Below, in pieces: positions 24,399 to 42,899 of a DNA stretch of 64,000 nucleotides. Source of the DNA: Euglena gracilis (lineage: Eukaryota > Euglenida > Euglenophyceae > Euglenales). Both the position numbers and the translations under genes were made by a program. The DNA is taken from positions 89,658,482-89,722,481 of the forward strand of contig CP154956.1 of assembly GCA_039621445.1 (NCBI GenBank), read 5' to 3'. Every line of letters starts with the position of its first letter. The stretch's first letter is position 1. A model generated the notes under the pieces. That model searched no databases. It had not been told where the DNA came from and saw nothing but the letters and a program-made list of their open reading frames with translations.

Positions 24399-24556
24399 GT
24401 TGACACACCAATGTTCCAGGAGAGCGCCATTGACACGGGGGGTGTGTCAACGACACGCCATGTCAATGTCACTGTGATTCAATAGATAGTGTTCCAGAAA
24501 AGTGTCGTTGACACGGGGTGTGTGTCAACGACACGCCATGTCAACGACAGGGGGCG
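24399..24556. repeat. Tandem TTGACACGGGG-GTGTGTCAACGACA palindromic units
   Basis: Two units start GTTCCAG at about 24413 and 24490. Each contains TTGACACGGGG followed by GTGTGTCAACGACACGCCATGTCAA, an interrupted palindrome. Diverged relatives lie at 52615-52760. Confidence 0.7.
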
Positions 24557-24559
24557 GAG

Positions 24560-25630
24560 GTAATCAAATCAAAGATATAAATTAAATAATTATAAATCGT
24601 GAATGTGCAAAATAAGGGATGGCTCTAAATTCATGTATGAGGACATTGACTGGACCTTGAGGTAAAAATAGGTGCAAATGAATGAATGATTTGGCGGGGA
24701 AAAAGCTCATGATGCCAAACATTCATTCAAGGGAGCTGAACCAAAATTGTGAGGCAAAGAGATATGCAATGGTGAAGTGAAAGAATGTTGGTCACAACAA
24801 CATCTCATATCCATGTGGAACAAGGGACCTATGATGTCCATTCTCTTCCTCCTCTTTTCCTGCAATGGAATCAGACCAGTTCCATTTATCTTAACTTAAG
24901 ATTCCATTCAACGGTTGAGGGTCATTAACGGATCCATCTATCTTATCTTTATCTTGAGGGCGGGTCATTGGACAGGGAGGAGAGAGGGTTTCAGCGGTAA
25001 TTCCTTTTTTAACAGAGAGGCGTGGCAAGGCACACTTCTTGGTGGCGTGGGTGAGAGACTTCAAATCTGGTATGTGCATGAGTTCCACGGGGATCAGCAT
25101 ATGAGCAAACTTCACCTTCTCCTCCATGGCAGAGTCAGCATGCAGCTCCCTCTGCCGTCTTCCATCCTAACAATCCTCCACTGGTGGGCTATGGAATATC
25201 CAAAATTGGATGGTCATTCTTGAGAATAAAAAAAAAGCCATTCTTTTTTTTCATGACGGGTATATGAGAAAATTCTGTTACCATGGGTAGAAAACCCTGT
25301 GAATGCAAAAGCATCTAGCGCTGTTTTTCTGCTGTTGTTGTTCATGTTTTCTTCCTGAACCCTGTGGCCGCGGGTACGCCAACTTGTGAACTGTTGACTC
25401 TTTGTTAACATTAACACAACAGTTGACATTACTGGGTTGCTCGACTCTGAGAACCTGAGGTGGTTTCTGGTGTATGGACTTTTTGCATTAAATGAACACA
25501 ACCACTCGATCCCTCCAAAAAAGCTTGCAACACAAAAAATGTTATTTGGACCACCCAAAATTCAAGCACATGTGTGCAGGCACATGCACACCATACACCC
25601 CACCATCACGTTTTGAAAGCTTGCTTCTCG
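24560..25630. other. No recognisable gene
   Basis: A 78-codon minus frame (24891-25127) and a 102-codon plus frame (24915-25223) overlap. Neither shows motifs or clear codon bias. Confidence 0.4.
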
Positions 25631-26048
25631 ACTGTTACTCCCCCCCCCATGTCCAATGACCGGTAACCTCTGTCCTCTGACCGGGGGGGGTGGTCGTTGG
25701 ACATAGGGTAATGACCAAAAAGGTGTCCTCTGATGGGGGGGTGGTCGTTGGACATGGGGTCAAAAAAAAAGTTGGTGGGTACCCGGGTCCCTACCAACCC
25801 AAAAATGCCCAAATTTTCCCTTCCAGCGCTTCGCGCCGAAAATTTTGGGCCATTTTGACAAATTTTTGTCCAAAAAGTGTCAAAAATGGCATTTTGGCCA
25901 AATTTTTGGCCAATTTGTGGGCAAAGTTTTTCGTCCCGGCGCTTCACGCCGGGACCAAAAATTTGGTCAAACCTCCGAAAGGGTGTCCTCTGACCGGGGG
26001 GGTGGTCATTGGACATAGGGGGGTCGTTGGACATAGGGGGGGGGGGGT
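25630..26048. repeat. CCTCTGACCGGGGGGG-TGGTCGTTGGACAT repeats with two GCGC hairpins
   Basis: The phrase recurs near 25675, 25730, 25985 and 26020, with an inverted relative at 25650-25680. Between them is AT-rich spacer containing mini-hairpins AGCGCTTCGCGCC (25825) and GGCGCTTCACGCC (25938). Confidence 0.7.
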
Positions 26049-26676
26049 ACTTTGAGCAATGAAAAAATTGGTGGAACTGGAAACTCCCTCCAGCAAAGGG
26101 GTCTGGGTGATGAGAATGGTCCCACTTCCAAAGCGAGGCATGTGTGACAGAATGGAAGCCAGCTTCATCGGACTGCCCACGGTGACCTGAAAAAAAAACA
26201 CGCAGATAAACAGAAATGCCCATCTCTTGATGCCCATGAACTCTCCAAAAGCACAACTGTCCCAGGAAAAGATAAAAAAACATGCAAAATAAAACTGGAA
26301 AAAAATAAATAAACTTGCTTAAATAAAAACCTGACGACCCTCCGGGAAACAATGCAAATCCAGGAAAGCACATGGAATAATGGCCGAGAGCCTCAGTGAC
26401 AGGTGGGAGAGGGAAAATTGGGTTGGTCAGTGCCGTTGGCAGCAGAAGATTCAGCTGCCTCGAGGGCAAGAAAATGTCTGAAAACATAATACAGATGAAG
26501 AAAAAGAGCCATTGCGAGCAACGCTCTTTTTCTTCATCTATCAGGCAAGGCATCTCAAAGAGGGAAAAAAAGAGGAAATAATAATAACTAACTTAATAAA
26601 AACCAGAGAGGGCCGAGTTTTTAATTATTACGTTTTTGTTTCTTACCAAGAGAGTATATTGAAAAATGGTCAACAT

Positions 26677-26718
<42 letters not shown>
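26677..26718. repeat. (TG)n microsatellite
   Basis: About 20 TG units, starting right after ATGG. Confidence 0.95.
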
Positions 26719-26719
<1 letters not shown>

Positions 26720-27617
26720 ATGTGGCCAAAACCTGCAAGCAGGCTTCTTTTTGGCGCGGAAGACCCCCTACTCCCGCAGGGGGGGGGAGTGGGTGCTTTC
26801 GGGTTTTTCTCATATTTGTTTTTCTCAATGAGTTTTTCAAGACCCCTCCACCTTGCCCACCCCTGGGGGGGGGCGGGTCGCGCAGGTTGGCCTGGGGGTG
26901 AATGGACAACCACCTGCTCAAACAAAGACCCTGTGTGCAAACCTGGAGTTGAAAAAGTTAATTGAATCTTTCCTTGCCCTGGATGCTGGATTCCAGGATT
27001 TTGTGCGGACGTCTTGAGCACAATGTATTATTCAGTTGTTTTTTTGCAACGTTTCCCTTCCCGTAACGCTTCAATTTAAGCTTTAGACAAAAAATCTATT
27101 TCTGGTGGAGATGGCTTTTGCACTTTCTTTGCATACCCATCCATGCGTGGGGGGGTACAATGCAGCAAGTCCAAGTTCGGCGAGCGTAAATTTGTGGGAA
27201 GCTCTCCCACAAAAATGGAATCCTGCCTTTTTGGTGGCCTGGAGGAGCCTCTGCAGAGGCTCTGTGGAGGCTTTGCGGAGGCTCTGAAAAAAAAAAAGAC
27301 GCTGGGTGGCCAATTTTGAAGGCTCAAATGACGCTCTTTCTTTTTTGCGAGGCTCCAGGTTACCAGTAATGGAATGCTCATACTCTCATAGATGATTTTT
27401 CATTCTTCTCTCTCGCGATACATTCGACTCAACGGTAGCTCAAAGACTTGCCTGACCAGGGTAAATAAGACGGGCTCGCTCGGTGTCTTTGGCGCCTTGC
27501 TCAGACTGCCCCGGTGTTTTGATCCTAAAACGGCGGCCCTCCTGTACAGGCAAACATTACAACGCTCAGTAGGAAAGACTCAACTGAGGGTTTGAAATCT
27601 AAACATTTCTCCGCAGA

Positions 27618-27775
27618 TTCGAGATCCCCCCAATTTTGACATTTGTACATTTTTGGATTCTTTTTGCATTTTTGAATTACTTTAAAATTAAAATTTCCTC
27701 ATATTCCCATGTGATTTCCTTAAATACGGTGCCATTTTTGCATGTTTTTGAGCAATAATGATAATGATATAATCC
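27618..27775. repeat. Dispersed direct repeat, copy 1 (copy 2 at 31999-32170)
   Basis: It runs from GAGATCCCCCCAATTTTGAC through TTTCCTCATA to GAGCAATAATGATAAT with roughly 85% identity to copy 2, which has a short insertion before its end. Confidence 0.75.
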
Positions 27776-28377
27776 CAACTTGACGTTTTGTGGAATCTGG
27801 TTAATTGGAGACTCCGAGGAGCAGCCAGTTACCTGGAATTCCCCCCAGGAAACCAATATTGTAACCACCCACCGTATGCTTCTTTGGTGATGGTCATAAA
27901 AAGTCATACTTTGCCGTTGTTTGGGGGGATGACCAAATGTATGTGCTGCCATGTTGCCAAGTATCCCATGTAATGAAAATTTTCCAGCAGTAAAAAAATC
28001 GAGGCTGACCTGGAGTCCACCCTCCCCACTGACGTCCGAGTTGACAATTTTTGGTCCTTCTGCAAATAAAAGAGCAGGAAAAAGAGATTCCAAAAGCTAT
28101 CAATCTTGCATCGGGCGGTGGGGGCGGGTGAACTGGCTTGGATCTCCATGGCTGTGGCTGCAATCACAGCAAATGGACCCCAGGTTTCGCGTGTCAAGCA
28201 AGTTCAAGGGGGAGACGTTGAAAGAATCAATCGATTCAACACCCATTCCACCGGCACATGGCGATGCAAGAGTTCTATTAAAATTTGAATATATTTATTT
28301 TTTCCATTTTCGAAAAAATAGTTTCATCGATGCTTTTTTTAAGGTTTTGGTCTTCAGCACTTGAGAAGAACAAACCA

Positions 28378-28892
28378 GGGGGGGGGAATAATTGATATCG
28401 GAGGCCTTCGGAAAAATTGCGGAAAAATTGCGGAAAAATTGCGGAAATTGCGGAAAAATTGCGGAAAAATTGATATCGGGTATACACATTTCTGCTTGGG
28501 GGGACTTAGAAAATTTTCAATTGTGAGGTTCAGAACACCGCAACACCCACGTCGATGCAGGCGAGCACAAATCAAAACGCTTGATGTTCTTTGCACAGGT
28601 GGGACGCACCCAATCCTGTGACCAGTGGTGCACCTGTGAGAAAAATTGGTAAACTGGGGGGGGAACAACAAAACACATGTTGATGCACACCTGTTGATCC
28701 ATTTGAAGAATGGCTTGAACTCATTGCATCTTCCATCTTCGGTGGTGGAGAAAAAATTCTTCAAAAAAATGGTGAAAAATTGCGGAAAAATTGCGGAAAT
28801 TGCGGAAAAATTGCGGAAAATTGCGGAAAATTGCGGAAATTGCGGAAAATTGCGGAAATTGCGGAAAAATTGCGGATATCAATTCCCCCCCC
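28378..28892. repeat. GCGGAAAAATT minisatellite bounded by inverted GATATCAATT/G-run ends
   Basis: The left edge is G(9)AATAATTGATATC and the right edge GATATCAATTC(7). Just inside both are tandem GCGGAAAAATT/GCGGAAATT units. A small related piece is at 56580-56645. Confidence 0.65.
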
Positions 28893-29659
28893 TGACAAAC
28901 GCTCTGGGATATTGTGAACAATCTCAAACGTAGAAAACAAATTAAGCTCTGGAAAAAAGCATCAGTCGTGAGGAAAGACAAAAAAAGTGTTATCTGACAT
29001 CTGGAGGGAGGGAGGTCCGCAGCCCACTCCACCTTGACCCTTGACCCTTGACCCTTGAGGGGGGAGATGGGACCCCCGCCACCTACCCCAAAAGGAAGGG
29101 ATTCCCATCAGGGGATTTCTTAATGACCACAGGGGAGGGATCCAGCCTGCCAGCTGGAGAAAGGTGCGGGCTGAAAAAGCTGATGTTTGGACCCCCGGAC
29201 CCAGCTGGTAACCCACCCCCCCCCCAAAGCAGGCAAAAAAAGCACAAATCCAACTGGGTTGGATTTTTCAGCCAAAATTTTCAGGTGAAAAAGTGGGTGA
29301 TCTCCGGCTTCAGAAATTCTTTGCTTGCTTTCCATGCATCTGCCTCTTCGAGGACCAATTTGGCTGCCAAACAGCAACCCCTTCTCATGAGCCAAACAAA
29401 CAAAGAAGAGAATTCAACAGAAACATAATATACATCACAAAAACTGATGAAATTGGGTGAGGAAAAAAAACATTAATTGTGGGAAGCAACCTGAGACTCC
29501 AAAAAAAGCGCCTGGGTGGTCTGATGAAGATTTTTTTGGGTCAATTTTTGAACTTGAAAATTATGCAGGATTATGCGGATTATGCTGTCAAAATTTTTCA
29601 CCCCTGTAAAATTATCATAATTTCTAATAATCATAATTTCTACGGAGAAAAGACTTGAG

Positions 29660-30790
29660 AAAATGTAGGCCGCTGGACCGCCGGCTGTGCCGGGCCGGGC
29701 TTCTGGATTGCCGGCTGGGCTGGACCGGGTAAGGCCACCGGGAAAGCCATAAGCACATCCATAATCCGCTGGACCGCCTGCCGTGCCGGGCCGTATACAG
29801 GCCGTGCCGTGCCGTATACAGGCCATTTGGGGGTCCCCCACGGTTGGTTTGGGTCCCCGGGTGTGTCCGTGCAGTTCCCCATCCGCTTTGGGAAATTTTC
29901 AAAAAATCGATTTTTTGCCCCCCAGAAGGCTGAGAAACGGCCAAGTCCTGTGGGAACCCTCTTTTGGGGGGACCCGTACGGGCTTCAAAACGGTCCGGAC
30001 GGGCCGGGGGTATGGGGGGTGTATACAGGCCACTTGGGGGTCCCCCACGGTTGGTTTGGGTCCCCGGGTGGGTCTGTGCAGTTCCCCATCCGTTTTGGGA
30101 AATTTTCAAAAAATCGATTTTTTGACCATAAAAATGGCCAAGAATGCCTCAGTCCCCCCCTGGGCCCCTTTTTTTGGACCTTCGACGGCCCGTATCTGGG
30201 CCAAGCCTGACAGCCGGACCCCCGGGTGTCCACCACTGGTTGGGGGGTCCCAGGGGCTTCAATTTTGCCTGGGGGGTGTTTCCTCCAATTCCCCACAAAT
30301 TTCGAGATATTTTGGAAAAATCGATTTTTTGACCCCAAAATGGCCCCCGCGGTGAAAATTTTCAAAAATCGATTTTTTGCCCCCGTGAAGGCTGAAAAAC
30401 GGCCAAGTCCTGTGGGAACCCCATTTGGGGGGCCCCGTACGGGCCCCAAAACGGTCCGGAGGGGCCGGGGTATGGGGGGTGTATACAGGCCACTTGGGGG
30501 CCCCCCATGGTTGGTTTGGGTCCCCGGGTGGGTCCGTGCAGTTCCCCATCGGTTTTGGGAAATTTTCAAAAATCGATTTTTTGCCGGTCAAAAAATCGAT
30601 TTTTCCAAAATATCTCGGAACCCGTGGGGAATTGAAGTAAACACCCCCCAGGCAAAATTGAAGCACCTGGGACCCCCCAACCGCATACCCCCGGCCCCTC
30701 CGGACCGTTTTGAAGCCCGTACCAGACCCCCCAAAAGGGGTTCCCACAGGATTTGGCCCGCGGTGAAAATTTTTCCAAGTCGGAAGGGAC
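29660..30790. repeat. Direct and inverted ~200-bp repeats (TATACAGGCCAYTTGGGGG family)
   Basis: Units begin near 29815, 30022 and 30482 and run through GGTTGGTTTGGGTCCCCGGG, GTGCAGTTCCCCATC and AAATCGATTTTTTG to GGCCAAGTCCTGTGGGAACC. Part of the unit is inverted at about 30600-30760. Frames of up to 234 codons are a by-product of the repeat and differ between copies. Confidence 0.75.
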
Positions 30791-30944
30791 CCCGGGGGTA
30801 CCACCAGTTCACCATACTTAGGTGTCTCGTCGAGTCCTGGGACCTATTCCATCATTTGTCCTCCTATCCTGATATAATGCACTTTTGTTGTTTTCGGGGC
30901 CTGACAACGCACACAGAAAAAGTTATTTAAAAAACCAAAAAAAA

Positions 30945-31255
30945 TTGTTGTTGTTGTTGTTGTTGTTGTTCATGTATGTACTTATGTAAGTGATGTCTGT
31001 ATGTATGTATGTATGTATGCATGTATGTATGTATGTATGTATGTATGTATGTATGTATGTATGCATGTATGTATGTATGTATGTATGTATGTATGTATGT
31101 ACGTACGTACGTACGTATGTATGTATGTATGTGTGTGTATGTATGCATGGGTGGATAGATGGATGGATGGATGGATGGATGGATGGATGGATGGATGGGT
31201 GGATGGATGGATGGAAGCATTAATGTATGTATGCATGTATGCATGTATGTACCTA
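30945..31255. repeat. (TTG)n, (GTAT)n and (ATGG)n microsatellites
   Basis: The three simple-sequence tracts are consecutive: about 30945-30970, 30997-31135 and 31150-31215. Confidence 0.95.
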
Positions 31256-31391
31256 ACTTGGGCCTAAAAACCTTAACTTTAACCCCACTTTCAATAACCC
31301 TGTGAACCCCTGGGTACACAAGTGGCTACAAGCCAATTAATTATTTGGCTTTGTTGTGTTTTAAGGACTTCTGGCCTCCACATGTATGGCT

Positions 31392-31419
31392 TGTTTTGTT
31401 GTTGTTGTTGTTGTTGTTT

Positions 31420-31505
<86 letters not shown>

Positions 31506-31512
31506 ATTATTA
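31392..31512. repeat. (TTG)n microsatellite
   Basis: About 38 TTG units with one interruption, ending in TTATTATTATTTG. Confidence 0.97.
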
Positions 31513-31998
31513 TTTGTGGGGTTTGAAACCTCAATGTTTCGTGGTCTTGAGAAGGGAGGCAATCATGTGTTTTTTTTGCACTTAATGCCTCCCTGTGAGG
31601 TCATTTTGGTTCATTTGGGGGGGGAAGTCATTACAAAGTGAATACAAATTTTCATTGAAATTTTCTCGTTGAACTTTTTTTTGAAGGTTTTGGCTTACTA
31701 GCTAGCGCATGGCCTGCCGAGATTCTTGACAGCAGAGTTGGCCCGGGTCAATTCCCAGGGGGGGGGGGGCACCGCAAATGCTTGCATTTTCCTGTAAATT
31801 TGTGTGCACTTTATCTCAAAAATGGTTGAACTTGAATGCACTTTTTGTTGAAAATAGTTGCACACCAAACCAAAATGTTTGCATTTTTTTCCGAATTCTT
31901 TTTCCATTTTCATTGGCAATTTAGCACAATTTGTTCTTTTCACAAGAAAGGATGGATGTGGGTGGCTGCGCAGTGTATTTTTCACATTTTTGCGCATT

Positions 31999-32170
31999 TC
32001 TTTTGAGATCCCCCCAATTTTGACATTTGTGTATTTTTGAATTTTTTTGCATTTTTTGAATTACTTGAAAATGAAAATTTCCTCATACTTCCATATGATT
32101 TCCCTAAATCCGGTGCCATTTTTGCATGTTTGAGTTTTCGGTGACATTTTTGAGCAATAATGATAATATA
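31999..32170. repeat. Dispersed direct repeat, copy 2
   Basis: Partner of 27618-27775. It is followed by a (TAA/CAA)n tract to about 32275. Confidence 0.75.
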
Positions 32171-32992
32171 ATAATAATAGTAATAGTAATCACAACAACC
32201 ACAACAACAACAACAGCAGGAACAACAACAACAACAATAACAAATTCAACAAAAACAACAACAACAACAATTATTGCATTTCCGTGATTTTTGTGCCTTT
32301 TCTCTCAGATTTTGTACGCTTTTTCTAAGGTCGGGCTTACGCATCCCCCCCCCCCCAATGGATTGCAGCAATTGGTGTACATGAGATTTTGGCCACTGAG
32401 CAAAAATAGAAGGATGGAATGCAAATCTTTTGGTAATAAATGCAAATATTCTTGAGTCTAACTGGGCAAATGTATCTGAAGGCTCTCTGTGGAAATGTGG
32501 ATGCCTTTGGAAAAAAATTCTGCCACCCGCCAGTAAGGTTTTCGGGATAGAGCCGTCTCCAATCATCCATTCTTTTTTTTGTAAAATTCCTTGCAGTCCT
32601 GTTTAGGACCAATTTGGGTTGATTTTGGTTCATCTTCGAGCCACTTTCGTGTCAATTTAGGTTAACTTCATACAAATTGGATGAATCAGGCTATTTTGGG
32701 GCTATTCTGTGCCAGCGTTTTTTTTTTTTGCAGGTTTGTGACCTGACATGAAGGCAAAGAACAGCAACTTTGTTCACTTTTACTCCGCATTTTTGCACAA
32801 TGCTGCATAACCCTGCATAATTATTGCATAATCCTGCATAACCGGAAAAAAATTGCCGCATTATTTCCCCCTGCCTGACTGCATTGAAATAAAAACAAAT
32901 ATTAGCAATATGAACACAATAAACAAGTCTGAAAAATTTCATGTGAAAGTCAGTTGAAACAAAATAAATGCTCACAATATAAACCTGCGAGC

Positions 32993-40109
<7,117 letters not shown>

Positions 40110-40418
40110 CTGCAGCCAGGGGACTTCAACACCATTTTTGACAAGTACATACTTGTGAATTTCTGGCGATGGTCCCGCGGGTACCCAGGATGGTACATTC
40201 GTAGCCCCTCCCCGACAGAACCCCTCACCCAAACCCCACGAACTTTTTTTTTAAAAAAAGCCCAGTGGGGGCTGTTATATTGGATCAGTCCGGAAAAATT
40301 TTTGAATCAGACCCGTTACTCTTGGAGGGAAGGAAAATGTTCAAGGGTTCCCACTTTGCGTTCAAACCTGCAGCAGCCCAACCCCCTGTCACCATCTGCC
40401 CAGCGACCCCAGGGTGCG

Positions 40419-40970
40419 GATCTATTTGCGGAACGGGTTCGGTGGGGTGGCAGAACGGGGTATGGAATTGCGGCAAGTGGAATTGAAAATGCTCTTTGGA
40501 CGGATTTCCACCCCCACACAGACAACATGGCACTACAGGCAGTACCCGCATGGACTTTTTGAGGTTATTGCCGCTAGTCACCCCTGTCACATTTATTCCA
40601 CAGATTTTAACCCTAGGCCCAGGGATTTTCCCCAGGCGGATGCCCAGGTGGAAAAAACCTTGGAAATTAGAAATTATTTTCCACCAAAGTTCTGGTGGTT
40701 CGAGAACCCCCGCATTGGTCTTTGTTGTAAAAAACCTGCCCTATATCGATATTGATTATTGCCAATTATCGGATTGGGGATGCAAAAAAAAAAACCACAT
40801 GGTTTTGGTGCGGCCCAGCCATCGCACATTGCAGTCTGTGCTGTGCGATGGCGAATCCAGCCCCAACCTGGTGATAACAGGTGGCACCAGCACCGTGAAT
40901 CGTTGGGGGGGCAGAAAAATGAATTTTACCCCTCGACAAAAGAGAAAGATGCCACCCCCTGGTGATTGAT
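40419..40970 (+). pseudogene. Cytosine-C5 DNA methyltransferase domain, multiply frameshifted
   Basis: The blocks appear in the right order but in changing frames. DLF then, after a one-base slip, CGTGSVGWQ is motif I (cofactor binding). YPHGLFEVIAASHPC is motif IV, where the catalytic P-C is kept although the usual PPC is HPC. RDFPQADAQVEKTLEI, then FWWFENPRIGLCC, gives motif VI (E-N-P). After a slip in an A6 run comes LPYIDIDYCQLSDWG, then a K/P-rich block after another slip in A11, then LCDGESSPNLV. This enzyme type methylates cytosine in DNA. The domain is about 185 codons and lacks a visible complete C-terminus. At least three indels lie in homopolymers, so sequencing error cannot be fully excluded. 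It lies antisense just upstream of the HAMP exon. Similar domains occur in bacteria, algal viruses and some algal/dinoflagellate retrotransposons; no reverse transcriptase was found here. Confidence 0.75.
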
Positions 40971-41429
40971 TATCTCCTAAATGCTGGGATTTTCGGGGTG
41001 GGGGGTCAGAATGTGCGTCGGAATTCCCCTTTCCCCAAAACCACGCTTTGGCCTTGGTGCGCTCCTGGTTGGTTCAGGGAAAATCAGAGTAACAAAACCC
41101 TTTTCCCAATTTCCCGAAGCAAACCAAAAGGAGAAGAGGGGGAAAACGGATTCGAATCTAGGAGTCCACGCGTCAGATCCAAGTCAGGTAAACAACGGGC
41201 CACACCCAGTTTGTCCTTCAACGTCAATGCTCGGGTGCGCATTCTGCTTTCGCACAGCCTGTGTGTCCATTCCAAAAATGTGCACCTGCGCATTTTCTTG
41301 GGTTTCCAAAAAATGCAGGCATGGGACTCTGTCGCACCCCCAATACATGAATGCATCCCCATGGGTGCTCTGAAGCCCAACGCTTTAGAAATACCCTTGA
41401 ATACCCCCCTGAAGTTACCATATTGGTTG

Positions 41430-41702
41430 GTTGGTTGGGTTTTTAATAGGCTTTTGGCCGATTTTGTTCCAAAAATTCCCAAAAATGGCCAAAAACGGGC
41501 ATTTTTGGCCATTTTTGGGGGTCCCAAAAAAATTTTCGGCGCTTCGCGCTGGTCACTGGAAAAAAAATTCACTAGCTAGCCCTGCTAGCAGACCCCCCCC
41601 CCGGGGGGTCTGCTAGAAATCCCACTAGCCAAATTTGGCCTAGCCGCAGTCCAGCCCCCCCCCCCCGGAGGGTACTGCAATCCCTTAAGCAAATGCCTGG
41701 TT
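41430..41702 (+). repeat. Dispersed CTAG/poly(C)-poly(G) hairpin repeat, copy 2
   Basis: It has the same order as 5753-6030: CAAAAATTCCCAAAAATGGCC, GGCGCTTCGCGCTGGTCACTGG, CTAGCAGA-C(n)G(n)-TCTGCTAG, CTGCAATCCCTTAAGCAAA. Identity is about 90%. Confidence 0.75.
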
Positions 41703-42025
41703 CAGGGAGTGGGGTTGAGGTTCGAGTGCAGGGTTAGGTTTAGGGGAAATTGGGCCGTTCGGCCGGATTTCGGCCGAATTCGGGCGGAATTTCGGGGACC
41801 GTTTTGCATATGGATTTCGACCCGATTTCGGCCTAACTTTTTCCCGAAGTCGTAACCCTAACCCTAATCCAATTCCTAACCCTAACCCCACCCCCAAAAT
41901 TAATGGGAATTCCGCGAAAAGGGGTGCGAAATACAAAATTTGGAGTTGGCTAAAGAAGTGGGACCCCCCCACCCCCAGGTTAAACTACTGGGACACACCC
42001 GGGGGGCCCAACGAGTTAGTCTTGC

Positions 42026-42027
<2 letters not shown>
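41703..42027. mobile_element. Left-truncated foldback element ending AGTCTTGCCA in TA-rich DNA
   Basis: Read on the minus strand from 42027 it starts TGGCAAGACTAACTCGTTGG and goes on through GGGCCC, CCCAGTAGTTTAACCTGGGG, CCAACTCCAAATTTTG and TTAGGGTTA. It parallels 13828-14110 closely. The far end is missing where the 41430-41702 repeat begins. Confidence 0.65.
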
Positions 42028-42114
<87 letters not shown>

Positions 42115-42203
42115 GTATATATATGTATATATATTATATGTATGTATATGTATACATATATATTATATTATATTATATATACATATACATACATACATAT
42201 ATA
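42028..42203. repeat. TA-rich microsatellite
   Basis: (TA)n and (TATG)n tracts directly join the two flanking foldback elements. Confidence 0.95.
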
Positions 42204-42544
42204 TGGCAGGTGAGAACTTTAGGAGCCCCCCACCCAGGGGGGGTCCTAAAGTTCTCACCACGATGGCCACCCCCATTATTGAAGGAGTAGGGTTAGGTGC
42301 GCACATGCTAATTTGCGCTACATGGCTACGTTGCGCAACATGGCTATGGCTACATGTCTATGTTGCGCAGCCATGTTGCGCAACATAGCCATGTAGCGCA
42401 ACATAGCCATGTAGCGCAAATTAGCATGTGCGCACCTAACCCTACTCCTTCAATTAAGGGGGGTGTCCTTCGTGGGGTGAACTTTAGGACCCTTTAGGAG
42501 CCCCCCCCCCCCCCGGGCGGGGCTCCTAAAGTTCTCACCTGCCA
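42204..42544. mobile_element. Complete foldback element with perfect ~26-bp inverted ends in TA DNA
   Basis: The left end TGGCAGGTGAGAACTTTAGG and the right end CCTAAAGTTCTCACCTGCCA are perfect inverses, and the match continues into GAGCCCC/GGGGCTC. Each end has its own C(n)G(n) hairpin. Inside, AGGGTTAGGTGCGCACATGC is inverted at the other side around a nested CATGGCTATGTTGCGCAACA core. The whole 341 bp could fold into a cruciform. TATA sits immediately outside both ends. Confidence 0.8.
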
Positions 42545-42548
42545 TATA

Positions 42549-42670
42549 TAATATATATATATAGATATAGATATAGATATAGATATATATATAGATAAAG
42601 ATATAGATATAGATATAGATATAGATATAGATATAGATATAGATATAGATATAGATATAGATATGTGTGT
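42549..42670. repeat. (ATATAG)n microsatellite
   Basis: About 18 hexamer units with a few variants, then GTGTGTGTATATG. Confidence 0.95.
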
Positions 42671-42899
42671 GTATATGTATAAAAAGTGGTTGGGGGGATC
42701 GTTCTTCACCTTGTGGATGGATAAAATAACCCACGTGGAAGTTGTATGAGAGCAGATCCTATTAGGATTTCCTAATGGGTTCCCTTTTCTCTCTCCACAG
42801 GTGGGTGGTATCCTTATTCTGTTACTCTTTTATATTATTCCTTTTCACAACTTTAGGACTCATGGTCTAAACCCCACCAAAAAAAAACAACAAAAAAAC

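Noticed and set aside
24399-24556. CRISPR-like array
   Set aside because: Only two tandem units with conserved, not variable, spacers, in eukaryotic sequence.
28060-28200. Minus-strand ETWGPFAVIAATAMEIQA as the next cyclase exon
   Set aside because: Spacing is attractive, but no acceptor gives the right phase after the exon at 33099 and codon bias is weak.
29624-30930. Frames of 160-234 codons on both strands
   Set aside because: Produced by the direct and inverted repeat array; the reading frame is not conserved between units.
31700-31765. Possible tRNA-like segment with CCCGGGTCAATTCCCAGG
   Set aside because: The T stem has a mismatch and no acceptor stem pairs, so no cloverleaf forms.
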